Of a stretch of DNA of 50,379 bases, positions 40,329 through 50,225 are shown piece by piece. The notes below the pieces were generated by a model. The model searched no databases. It was not told the origin of the DNA and was given only the letters and a program-made list of their open reading frames with translations. A program made the position numbers and the translations under genes. Location: positions 1,743,873 to 1,794,251 of the forward strand of contig BFEA01000073.1 of assembly GCA_003427395.1 (NCBI GenBank), written 5' to 3'. Each line of letters starts with the position of its first letter. Positions within the stretch are counted from its first letter, which is position 1. Origin of the DNA: Chara braunii. Taxonomy: Eukaryota > Streptophyta > Charophyceae > Charales > Characeae.

Positions 40329-42196
40329 GCACGTCCTAGACGTGTGGCCATAGTTGCCACATTTCATGCACGTGCCCCTAGCAACTCTGTCTCTTCACAC
40401 CTCGTAGTCTAAACCAAGTTTTACGTATGCGGTTGTTCCTTGGTCGCCCTGGCCCTTGGACCGGCCTACCTTCTACTTCCTAGTCCCCCTAGCTTTCTCT
40501 TTGATGGGCGCCAGGACTCCCCCATCCAAAGTCTCACTAGCCCCATCTTGCTCTGTCTCTTCCCCATAGTCTGCGAAGTCGTCAATCTCGGTCGCCTGAT
40601 TATCATTGTCGACAAACATGAGTTGACCTTTCTTTTTCCAGTCTTCGGGGAGTCCCTTTTTCTCACCATCTCCCTGACCCTGATGCGTGGACCCAAGCTT
40701 AGCCTCTATGTCTAAGGCTTTCTTGCTAAAAGTAGCGAACCTATGTTGGTCAATATAGGCCTCGTCCACCAACTTATTCTTGACGTTTGTGGGCAGACAT
40801 CTCAAATAGTCTGTGAGGAGTACCTGTGGGTCATAACGCACACCAGGTACTATGATCAAACGTTCTACGACGTCTGTGGCCTCACGTACAGTCCTGTACC
40901 TTTTAGCACAGAGATTGTTGATCGCATCAGTGGCCTTCTCAGCCCCTGTAGGGTCATGCCACCTTTTGTACACAGTCCGTACGAATTCTTCCAATGTCTG
41001 AGCCTGAGCCCAGGCATAGAAGTTCTGACCATAGCCCTGCTGCTGCACTAACCCGTTTAACCAACGTGTTGCCGATCCCTCTAAAAAGGAGGCAGCAACT
41101 ATAACTTCCGGCTCTGGCCTGGTGAGCTTGAGCCTTACATAGGTAGGCACAGTCCTCACCCTGGTATCCAGATCCTCGTCCTTCTTCCTGTCGCCAGAGA
41201 AGGGCTTAGGACTCATCAATAGAATCTTGGGCATCCATTGCATGGGTTGGATATGCCCAGGCGATTGTTGCAGTGGCTGCATAGCCATTGAGACAGGTTG
41301 CTGTGTGCCAACCTGAGTCTGTTCTAACGATGGCACTGTAGCTGCCACCGTTGTTAATGGTCCTGAAGAAGCTCTAAGGACCTGGCCACTAGTTGCTACT
41401 AAACCACCTGGAGGGGGTACACCAAACATAGGGGAGAAAGAGGGTCGTACCGAGGACGGCGTCACAGCGGGACTCGCAACCGAAGGGGGAGCTACAACAT
41501 ACTGAGGCTGCCTCATCATTGGACGAGGAACCTGCAGTGCAGCCATATATTATCTCTTGCCTGCCACTAGCTCGTTCAACACTTCCTGCTGAACAACTTG
41601 CGTTTCGACCACGCAAAGACGCGAGCTACACAACGCTTCCATTGCAGGATCAAGTGTTGATTCGTCTAGTGCCTCTAATTTGCTGAACTCCTGTCTCCTA
41701 CTCCTCAGTCTAAATTTTCTCAAACTAGACCATTGTCTCCTCTCTGCTGCCTCTCTCAACTGCCGCAGTAGCTCATCATGAAGTTCTTCTGCTTGGAGGA
41801 TCTTATAATCCTTTGTTGTGCGTTGTCTGTTGGCTAACTTGCAAGCCAACAGTTTGACTATTAGTGACTAATGGAAACCTGAGAAACTCTCTAGCTGACA
41901 CCTGACGAAGAGGCCTGGGACAAGGCATGTGACACTTTGGAGGAGGTAGCCATCACAACCTCAGCCCGGATCCTAGCGTCTGCTAGTCTTGCTATTGCAA
42001 GTGTCCATTCAGCGTTGGCTGCCACTGTCCTAGCCCTCTCTAATGCCATCCTTTCTCTGACTTCCCTTCACAGCCTCCTTTCCTCTCCATGGTCGAACTC
42101 CAAGAAGGTAATCGGTTGACTGAGTGCAGTTCTACGAGTAACTCTAAGGGATTGTACTAGTCTTTCCTTCTCCTCACTACTGCTTGCATCACTCAT
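40329..42196 (-). pseudogene. gag: gag of element 2 (coiled coil, capsid, zinc knuckle)
   Basis: The start is taken at the ATG at 42196 (MSDASSSEEKERLVQSL). TGA (42070-42068), TAG (41893-41891) and a frameshift follow. Then comes a Leu/Arg-rich coiled-coil-like segment (41849-41550, with a TAA), a Pro/Val/Gln-rich region and a capsid-like domain (EPEVIVAASFLEGSATRWLN, LEEFVRTVYKRWHD, RFATFSKKALDIEAKLG; 41546-40473). The nucleocapsid zinc knuckle C-MK-C-GNYG-H-TSRT-C lies at 40370-40329 in a degraded frame. It is typical of Ty3/gypsy gag. No LTR or PBS was recognised upstream. Confidence 0.65.
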
Positions 42197-42959
42197 GAGC
42201 TACAGTGTGTGTGGTCTAGTCTAGAATCCACACTGAATCGTACCTCAGCGTAACACCCAACTGAGTGTGATATACAACTACTTTCGGTCAGCCTGGAGAG
42301 AAACAGTTAAGCGGTCACTAACAATCAATGTCAGATCCTACAGATAATAATAATTTTATTTTTTGATTACTCTGGAACATAATGCATGCAGCAAAGAATA
42401 CTAACTATCTGCAGATCTCTGTTAGTTGTCAGTCAAGTCCGTAACAACTAAATAATCAAAAATAAAAATAGTGTGACCTGCAGAGATGTGTATCTTTTGA
42501 ACGGAGAACGGACGGACTTCAACACCCGAACTTCCATTTAACAGGCCCCTGGACCCCCATTGAATCCCGTTTAACAGGAAAACGGGGTGTCCCATTGATT
42601 TCCGAAAAACGGGATTGGCGCATCGGGCCTCGAACACGTGGCCCTACGCGCCCAAACACTCAAAACGAAAAAAAAATAAAAAATTGACCCCTATTAACAG
42701 GGTGGGCTGACCAAACATGCCCCTCCGTTTCGAACATTGTAAGCACATGTATGTGCATGTGGGTGCATGTCTTTTTTTTTTTTATACCAAATGCTCCAAT
42801 TTATTCGTCCAGTCTCATTTCCGAAGGACCCCTACATATTAGCAAGGCCCTCTCATGGAGTAGAGATGGACATCGGACTTGTAATCTGTCTGCGTGGGCC
42901 GAGAATATATACTATGGACTCAAATTCAGGTCTCTGCATCACACTGAGCACAATTATGG
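42197..42959. other. Non-coding region upstream of the minus-strand gag
   Basis: No LTR boundary is recognised. 42500-42600 contains repeated GAACGG and TTTAACAGG words and a short inverted AAACGGG/CCCGTTT pair. A T tract lies at 42772-42782. Confidence 0.4.
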
Positions 42960-43095
42960 GTCACTAATTCTTTATTTTTATTTTTTTTCTTTTGTTTCTC
43001 GTTTTTTTTTTTTTTTTCTTGTTTTTCTTTTCTTAGGAATACGTGCAGTGGCCCTAAGGGCCTCGGCGTATTATTCCACATTCTAGAAGAATATC
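42960..43095. repeat. Dispersed repeat related to 1-215
   Basis: A T-rich run is followed by TAGGAATACGTGCAG, GGCCCTAAGGGCCTC, and ATTATTCCACATTCTAG, as at the window start. It lies about 340 bp ahead of the zinc-knuckle ORF and may be its 5' boundary repeat. Confidence 0.65.
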
Positions 43096-43432
43096 CGTTC
43101 GTCTTCTTCTCTTTCCTATCTCTCTCTCACCCTCTTGTCTATGATCAAGTGTCATGGGGTTGTGATAATTTGCTCATGCATGTCTCTGCTTGGATCTAAT
43201 GTCGATTTAGACATATCTGAAATGTTTGGTTACAATTGTTGATTGGTAACTTTGATGAATGTGCGAGTATACTCTACTCCATCATTACGAATTGGAACCA
43301 CCGTAGCAATTACACTACGTGTGTTTGACTCGTATTCTGTTTACCTATTGACTTTTGTGACCTTATTAAACTTTTGTGATTTTGTGGATGTGATTGTGAT
43401 TGTGACTTGTGTTGATTCAAATTGCTTGAGGG

Positions 43433-45016
43433 ATGGCGGGTTCGTTGCCTAGAGAGCGTTGCTTTCACTGTGGTTCGATGAGCCACTGGATCCGGGAATG
43501 TCCTCATCGGGGGCTTGGGTATCGTCCACCTGCCACGGGTGCTAATGCGTTCCCACCGCTTTTAACTTTACCTGCGTCGGTTTCATCGTCTTCTTCTTCT
43601 GCGGCTATTAACAACTCTACCAATGACCCTTCTTCTAACCCTCGCTCTGGAAATCTGTCAGGGGTAGGGTATGGACAACAAGCTCGTCCGAATTGGTGGT
43701 CACGAAATCAAGAACGATTGGATAAGGTGTATAGCAAGTACGTGGAAGATACGGAATGAGAGGCGAGGAAGAAGGAGGAAGAGGAGAAGGAGAAAGCAAA
43801 AAGAGAAGAGGAAGCTAAGCTCCTATTATGGAGGAAAGAGCGTGAAGCTTTTGAAGAAGCAATGGGGGAACGACTTGAGAAAAGATTGGATGAGTTAGGC
43901 ATCGACAAGGGTAAGATGGTTGATACCGGCGGCGGTCAGACTTCCACGGATGAAGCACTCCGATTGAGGATGGAGAATGAAGATCTCAAGCGCAAGCTCA
44001 GTGAAGCCTTGGGTCCTTCTGGGGAAGATCGTGTGCATTACCTTCAGAACGAAGTTATGCTGTTACGCAAGCAGGTTGGGGAGAGGCACGTGAATGAAGA
44101 CGTGATCGTTGCGCTCAAAGCCGAGATATGTGAGCTGAAGCAGACGGCCTTGGTGAAAACTAATTTCGAACAAGAGATCGCGGGGCTTCGTAAGGAGGTG
44201 AACCTACTTCGAGATCAGAATGAGCGGGTCACGGTGGAGGCCGGTCTATGGAAGGATCAAGCGTTGCTTCCGGGTAACAAACGAGGGAGCGTGGTGCTGC
44301 AGACGCCGAAATGTTCCAACCGAGGGTCGCCTAAGCCCCGTTGGACGGACAATGTAAGAGATGATGACAAATGGAAGGCTGATTACAAGAAGCTGCAGAG
44401 TCTGCATCGATTGGCCAACATTGAGGCTGATGCGCTCAAAGAGAAACGAGCCGAAGAAGAAGCACGGCGGGCCGAAGCCAAGAAGCAAGTTAAAGCGCTT
44501 GAGGAGAAGATGGAACGTTTGATGACTAGCGGAGGGTTGGGGAATGACAAGCAGGTGGGCGAAACAAATCTTAAAGAACGATTGGAAAAAGTTGCTCTCC
44601 GTTGCACCAGGAAGGGTGTGAAAGGGTCTCCTAGGAGGACTGGAGGAAAATCGGTGCCTAAGACTGCTCAAAAGGAGAAGGAACCTACCCCTCGTCCGAT
44701 GGCAGCCAATATCAACGATCGTGCTAAGTTTGTGGAGGAGCAGAAGCACCAGCTTCGAATGCTTCGAAAGATTGGTTTGGAGCCACTTTGTAAAGAAGAG
44801 GGTGTGAAGATGGGTAAGTTCGAAGATACTGTCTGTGATCTTGCGGAGGCACGGGCTAAGAAAACCTTTGGTGAGGGCTCGGGTACCATGTCCAAGAGTG
44901 ATAGGAAGGCGGTTGAGGTGAGTGATAACACCTCCAATAATGTCGGCGATTCCGAGGATGAGTCTGGGAAGTCGGTTGAGCTATCGGATCCTTTCCTGAG
45001 CGCGTCTTTATTATGA
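43433..45016 (+). pseudogene. Zinc-knuckle and coiled-coil protein of a GIY-YIG retroelement-like gene
   Basis: The start ATG sits in GAGGGATGGCG. Residues 11-24 form a C-FH-C-GSMS-H-WIRE-C zinc knuckle for nucleic-acid binding. A Ser/Asn/Pro-rich linker follows, then (after TGA 43757-43759 in the same frame) a Glu/Lys/Arg-rich helix and long heptad-like coiled coils (EDLKRKLSEAL, EVMLLRKQVGER, EEKMERLM). The C-terminus is acidic. Another in-frame TGA (45014-45016) separates it from the GIY-YIG part, which continues in the same frame. The parts may thus be one polyprotein broken by two stops, or ORF1 and ORF2 separated by a genuine stop. Confidence 0.6.
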
Positions 45017-46135
45017 TCTTTTGCTAATGATTGTCGTAAGAAGCGGTGTAGGACTGGGCTTTCTTCGCAAGCTTTCCCCTCTTCTCGCCTGGATCTATCT
45101 TTTGAATTGAATTTGGTTTCTTCCTCTTCCTCTGAAGACTCAACGTTCTTTCTTCGTGATGATAAGTTTAACGCCTTCTTCCGTTCAGTAGTTATTGGAT
45201 TAGTGATTAGGGATCAGATTCCATGGGCAACTAAGTTTAAGGAGTACCTGCTTCGTTTGCTTATTGAAGGTTTTGACCTCGAGTGCTTCCTTGGTCCCCT
45301 AGTGTATGCATTGGTCTCACCGTGGTCACGGCATACCTATATTGGTTCGAATTTTCAATCTCTTTCTATTCGGTGGAAGAAGCATGTTTATCGGGCCTCC
45401 GATCCTAAGGTTATTGAACAAGGGAAACGGAATCATCGCCTCTACTCCTGGTTGAGACGATGTCGGGTTTGGTAAATATGTATCGATTACTTTGTTTCGT
45501 TGTAATGATGATGAGGTCCGTGACTTGGAGAAGTATCTGGTTGGCCGTTTTTGCCCACATCTGAACTGTCGGGATCGAAAGCCACGTGGGAAACGCCGAC
45601 GGTTGGGCAAGACTGAACGCTTGAGGAGGAAAAAACGGAATGCTGACTTTGGTTTGTCAAATTATGTCTCAAACGTCTCGAATACTCACCTGACATTTCA
45701 CTCTACTGTTGGCATTATCTCGTCTAGTCTTTCTTCGATTCTTGAGTTTTGCGTGGACCATAAGATTTCGTCGGTAGGAATCTCTTGTTCCGGGGGGGAG
45801 CAACTTGCCGGTGAATGGAAGTTGGTGAAACGAAGATTTAGGTCTTATTTGGAATCTTTCTGTCCATTATTGCAATCGTTTCTTTTATGTCCCGGTTTGC
45901 TATTCTCAAACCTACCTTGGCTGGCTTTCTGTCCAATCCTTGTACTAGGAAGGAGCTGGGTCGCTGGGATTTCTCTATTCTGGTGCAATCTTATTTAGCT
46001 ATTCGATGCTTTTCTGAAAAACGGACAAGGTACTTGTTGCGGTTTATTCTGTCTGGGGTAATCGAGAGACGATTCAATGTTAACGTTGTCGGGACTGGTG
46101 AGTCCCGAATAACTTCCCATCACTCGAGAGATTGA
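45017..46135 (+). pseudogene. GIY-YIG endonuclease domain (Penelope-like element type), frameshifted
   Basis: The frame continues from the coiled-coil part. LVYALVSPWSRHTYIGSNF gives the GIY and YIG strands. SIRWKKHVY gives the conserved Arg and His region. After a frameshift near 45470, DLEKYLVGRFCPHLNC gives the catalytic Glu and terminal Pro/Asn. Such nucleases nick DNA, and in Penelope-like elements they prime reverse transcription. A basic stretch (KPRGKRRR, RLRRKKRN) resembling a nuclear localisation signal follows, then about 140 residues of unrecognised sequence across another frame change (45887-46135). The nuclease precedes where an RT would be, as in the permuted Chlamys/Naiad group of the green lineage, but no RT is in this window. 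Confidence 0.55.
46098..46103 (+). other. Candidate 5' splice site
   Basis: CTG|GTGAGT near the end of the GIY-YIG-type frame is a good donor. It could explain why homologous coding sequence does not continue directly, but an insertion breakpoint is equally possible. Confidence 0.3.
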
Positions 46136-46649
46136 ATACGGACAAATTGTGCACAACAGAGAAATCTGAAGTGAGGAAGCGGGAGAGAGAAAAGACAAAG
46201 GATTAGGCCACAGAAGGGAATGATGCCCTGAGGAGAGAACCACAGGAAGAAAGAACTAGCGACGGCAAGCAAGCGAGTGCAAGAGCAGGGGCACATAAAA
46301 CGTAGCATGAGGCCGGAAGGGTCGTTGGAATCCAATAAGACTAAGACCAAAGGGGTCTTTGAACTAGCAATTGCAGCGCGACATCGATAAGGGAATAAGG
46401 AAGTCGAGGGATGGGTGGCCAGAAGCCGCGGGAAGCCAGGAAATGAGGGGCCAACGTGAGGGCCACCTACGGGAGCCTCGGAGCGAAGGCCCACGACCAA
46501 AGAGATTGGCACGCACAAGGCGCGAGGAAAGACTAAGGAGAGGGGTCGCTATGGGGCGACAAGACGCCCAAGGGGCATGGGACACCTCGGGGAAAGGCAC
46601 CCGGGGCCATGTGGGATTAAGTAAAAATAATGGCATCCGGGGCGAAATG
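46136..46649. other. No gene recognised
   Basis: Purine-rich sequence. Overlapping frames on both strands have Arg/Gly/Pro-rich low-complexity translations without known motifs. Confidence 0.4.
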
Positions 46650-46779
46650 TGTCAGGGACCGCCGGCGGGACTAAGTGTCGGGGACCGCCAACGGGACTAA
46701 GTGTCAGGGACCGCCGACGGGACTAAGTGTCGGGGACCACCGGCGGGACTAAGTGTTGGGGACCACCGACGGGACAAGT
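46650..46779. repeat. 26-bp minisatellite, five copies
   Basis: The unit TGTCGGGGACCGCCGRCGGG plus ACTAAG is repeated five times with few substitutions. The last copy loses two bases. It lies at the upstream edge of the diverged 1.4-kb duplication. Confidence 0.9.
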
Positions 46780-46889
46780 GGCGGGGACATGTGAAAGTCC
46801 CAAGAAGAAACGGCAACGCCGCATGAGGGAAAAATAATAAATGCAAGGTGCACCATCGAGATCGACATCTTGACGGCCAAGAATATTAG

Positions 46890-46915
46890 CACCACTAGTG
46901 CAAGTACTAGTGGTG
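46890..46915. repeat. Hairpin CACCACTAGT / ACTAGTGGTG
   Basis: Perfect 10-bp arms flank a 6-nt loop. A weaker counterpart lies at 48294-48318 in the second duplicated unit. Confidence 0.8.
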
Positions 46916-47137
46916 ACAAACGGGAAGGCCAAAAGGAAAAGAAAAAGTAAAGAAAACTGAAGTGGGAGGCATGGGAGCAATCCGAAAAATCTCGGATCAG
47001 CCTCCCTCAAGAAAATAAAGTCAAATAAGACCCCATGTGAAAAATAGCCCTCCGGGATAAAATCGGAGTAGGAGGGACCATTGTGGGAGAAATGTAGGAG
47101 TAAAAGGAGGTTCCCATGGGCATGGGAAGACCATTAT

Positions 47138-47163
47138 TGCAGTCCGTGAAATAACGGACTGCA
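47138..47163. repeat. Hairpin TGCAGTCCGT / ACGGACTGCA
   Basis: Perfect 10-bp arms flank a 6-nt loop. It is the first of four hairpins in this region that share a CAGTCCG arm. Confidence 0.85.
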
Positions 47164-47337
47164 CCTTGGGCATAGGGAGGGCCAAAACTAAGAGGAAGAG
47201 GCTAGAAAAGGGCCTTAACGGCCACTTGACACTTGGCATGCTAGAAAAAAGAGAGAAAAAAAAAGAAAATGTGGGAGAATAAGACAAAGAGAGTAAGAGG
47301 GAGTGAGTGAGTTGGCCGTCAGTAGGCACTGCCATAG

Positions 47338-47359
47338 GTAGGGACTGGCAGGTCCCTAC
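47338..47359. repeat. Hairpin GTAGGGAC / GTCCCTAC
   Basis: Perfect 8-bp arms surround TGGCAG. A related GGACTGGCAGGTCCC occurs at about 48750, in the second unit of the duplication. Confidence 0.8.
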
Positions 47360-47588
47360 TGTCCAAGAAAGGAGGAGAAACGAAAAGAAAAAAAGAGATA
47401 AAAATGACCTTAACGGTAAAAAACGGTCACTTGGGGAGATTCATCCGTGACCAGATTCATTCTGGAATATGGTGGTTACAAATGACTTTGATTTTCTTTG
47501 ATTTTTGCAGAGAAAATCTAAGAAAATCAAGGCCTCTTGCAACCGGAATAAAACGAAATACATGCATGAGGAGAAACACATGTTTTAG

Positions 47589-47622
47589 GTGCATCCGGAG
47601 CCAAAATCGAGTCCGGATGCAC
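47589..47622. repeat. Hairpin GTGCATCCGG / CCGGATGCAC (copy 1)
   Basis: Perfect 10-bp arms flank a 14-nt loop. It is repeated at 47751-47784 with the same arms and a loop of similar length, after a shared ACACATGTT-TAG lead-in. Confidence 0.85.
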
Positions 47623-47700
47623 TTGGGAATTGGCCGTTTCTTTTTCTTTTGAGTAAGGGCTAATTGTGGGGTATTGGGGCTATGGAATTGAACCCCATTA

Positions 47701-47722
47701 CAGTCCGAGTTGCAACGGACTG
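47701..47722. repeat. Hairpin CAGTCCG / CGGACTG
   Basis: 7-bp arms flank an 8-nt loop. It lies between the two GTGCATCCGG hairpins. Confidence 0.75.
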
Positions 47723-47750
47723 CATGGGGGAAAGAAAACACATGTTCTAG

Positions 47751-47784
47751 GTGCATCCGGAGCCAATATTGAGCCCGGATGCAC
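47751..47784. repeat. Hairpin GTGCATCCGG / CCGGATGCAC (copy 2)
   Basis: The arms are identical to those at 47589-47622, and the loop has diverged. Confidence 0.85.
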
Positions 47785-47859
47785 TAGAAAATTTAACGCT
47801 CCATTTTCTTTTAACGTGGGGTAAGTTGTGGGGCTGTGGGTGTAGAAAACAGCCATGAC

Positions 47860-47885
47860 TGCAGTCCGCGAAATTACGGACTGCA
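47860..47885. repeat. Hairpin TGCAGTCCG / CGGACTGCA
   Basis: Perfect 9-bp arms and an 8-nt loop. It has the same arm family as 47138-47163. Confidence 0.85.
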
Positions 47886-49321
47886 TGGAAATGCCAAGGC
47901 CAAAGGGGAATGGGCTACGGCAAGCCCGAAAGGCTAGAAAGGAGCAATTTCGGCAAGGGGCGAGTAAAGACGGTAAACGGCAACCGTGAGAGGCCTAGAA
48001 AAATCGACACACATGTAGAAATGACAGGACCACCAAGGGCGATGGGCCCCAAAAAAATAAAAATAGGACGCCGTCCGGAATGTTGTCGGGGACCAAATGG
48101 GTCCAAATAATAAAAATCGGAAAACGGGACACGCGCCGGCGGAACCGCCACCGGGACAAAGAAATGGAACTAGCATGTAGGAGAATGGTGGGGACTTGGG
48201 ATGTCCCAAGGGAACCATGAGCAAACACAAGGAATAGTTGTGCAAGCAAACGGCACCGTCGAGATCAAGGATCTAGACGGTGGAAAATATTAGCACCACT
48301 AGTGCAAACACTAGTGGGAGCAAGTGGGAGAGTTATGAGAAAAATAAAAGTGAAATAAGGATGTTGGGAAGGCTGCCCAGCATATCTCGGACTAGCTAGG
48401 CATAAGAAAATAGAGCCTTGAGAGGCTCAACATGAGAAAAAGGCTGCCCTTAGAAAATCGGAGCAAAAGGGGCTCAAAACTGGGCAAACGGGAGCAAAAT
48501 GGACCCCCCTAGGAGCATGGGGGTGCCATTGTTGGAATCCGAGATGTAATGGCCAAATAACAGCCATGAACCTGGCCTTGAATAAGGCCCTAGGGCCTAG
48601 AAAGAGAGTGCACAGCAGTTTGATACTTGTCATAACAGAAATAAAATAAAAAGATAGAAAAATGAGAGAAAAGAGAGGGAGAATGAGACAAAAAGGGAGA
48701 AAAGAGTGGAGGAGATTGTGCCGGCCTATTGGGACCTGCACAGTAAGGACTGGCAGGTCCCAACTGTGACCTCATCCCTCCTAGAATGAGGGGGCCCTAA
48801 GTCTCAATAAAATCTGAATTAAGAAGTAGAAAATGAGAGAAAAAGCAAAAAGGAAGAAACCGGATTTCTTTTTGACCATGGATCTGAGATCAGATCTCAT
48901 GGTGGAGAGGAACTATCCATTTTTTGTGGGCCAGCTCAAAACGGCTAGCTCCGGAATGAGGTGGCAGCCCAAAATGGAAAGAAACAAAAGAGGGAAAAGG
49001 ACAAAACAGTGCATTTGGCCCAAAAAGAGAGTCAGATGCACCAAAAGTTGAAAAACTGGACTTAGGGGCTCAAATTTGAAGCAAGGGCTACTAGGGGGTA
49101 GCTCGGATTATTGCTGGCCTTGGATCTTAGCTAGATCCAAGGCTGAAAATGTGCCGCCACATGGAAAAATGCTCCGGCCTACCCAAGGGAGGCCAAAACT
49201 TGGAAAAATCGAGAAAAAGGCCCACAAGACCTTTTTCTTTCAAGTATTGCTGCCCCTTGGGCATTAGAACCCTAGGGGGCAGCATTTGAGCAATGAAAAA
49301 GAGGCCGGAGTACGCCAAGAG

Positions 49322-49354
49322 GCAGTCCGAGTTGGTACCAACCACTCGGACTGC
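49322..49354. repeat. Hairpin GCAGTCCGAGT / ACTCGGACTGC
   Basis: Perfect 11-bp arms with TGGTACCA in the loop. It is the most distant member of the CAGTCCG hairpin series. Confidence 0.85.
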
Positions 49355-49440
49355 ATGTACTTGGCCAAAACGAGGCCCAGGTACCTCCAGGAGGGCCTAG
49401 TGAGGGAATTTTGCCTTGGGGGTACCTCTGTTCACCTCAA

Positions 49441-49950
49441 GGTTCATGGGGAGGCTCATGGGCTGGCCGGACTGCTGGTTTCAGCCTACATAAGTTGAGG
49501 ATGCAGTCCGCCACTCTCACATTTGCATGAGGAGTGCCCATGCTGCCCAAGTGAGCTCACAGGAGCATCTTTGCACTTGGAGTGAGGAGGGAGGAACCCA
49601 TGCTAGTGGGAGAGCTTAGAGGAGACTAGAAGGTAGTGGGGAGGACTCTAGAGGATATTGATGGTGGGAGGGACACTTGGGAGGTGATCCGCCATATCCC
49701 TCCTGGGTGTAGGAGAGAAGGAGAAGCTAGAGGAGCCCCATTAGCCCTCCTAGAGCGGAGGACTCCATAGCCATAGCTGGGGGAGCTTGCCATAGCCTAA
49801 GAAAGAGCAAGGAAGGAGGAGAGAAGGGCTTGGAGAAGAGGGAAGCCATAGCCAAGGAGGGATTGTGCAAGGAGTGGAAGCTTCATCAAGAGGACACCAA
49901 CATCAAGGAATCAACAAGGTGAGAGGAAGGAAGAGGTTTATTCACCTCCA
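49441..49950. other. Purine-rich sequence without a recognised gene
   Basis: The strand is dominated by GGAGGA and GAAGGA words with repeated CCATAGCC and GGAGAGA motifs. It directly precedes the TTC tract. No open frame with a recognisable product is seen. Confidence 0.4.
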
Positions 49951-50001
49951 TCTTCTTCTTCTTCTTCTTCTTCTTCTTCTTCTTCTTCTTCTTCTTCTTC
50001 C
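49951..50001. repeat. (TTC)n microsatellite within a CT-rich tract
   Basis: About 17 uninterrupted CTT/TTC triplets are followed by CT-rich sequence to about 50195. The poly-Leu or poly-Lys frames across it are artefacts of the repeat. Confidence 0.95.
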
Positions 50002-50225
50002 TCTCCCCCTTCTTCTTCCTCTTCTTTCTCCTCACTCCCTCTCTCTTCCTTCTCTCCTCTCCCCTCTCCATCTCTTCCTTCCTCCTCTTCACTTCCATTC
50101 TCTTTGTCTCCCTCCTCTTCTTCTCCATCTCCATCTCCCTCATCTCTCTTCCCTTCTCCTCCATCTCCTCTTACTTTATCTTTCTCTCCTCCATAGGCTA
50201 CTCAAACACTCCTCTTTCACTTATA

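Larger units (their letters stand above)
46780..49440. repeat. Diverged tandem duplication of about 1.4 kb
   Basis: Ordered similarities pair 46848-46925 with 48253-48332 (CACC-TCGAGATC, GACGG, ATATTAGCACCACTAGTGCAA). About 46990-47120 pairs with about 48390-48530 (CTCGGA, AAAATAGAG, AAATCGGAG, CATGGG). About 47230-47360 pairs with about 48620-48770 (AGAGAGAAAA, GAATGAGACAA, GGACTGGCAGGTCCC). The offset is 1405-1430 bp. No coding sequence is recognised in either unit. It could be the LTR or untranslated portion of an unidentified element, or a degraded satellite. Confidence 0.6.

Noticed and set aside
44246-44749. 167-codon minus-strand frame opposite the coiled-coil gene
   Set aside because: It is a shadow of the Glu/Lys-rich coding strand, with no motif.
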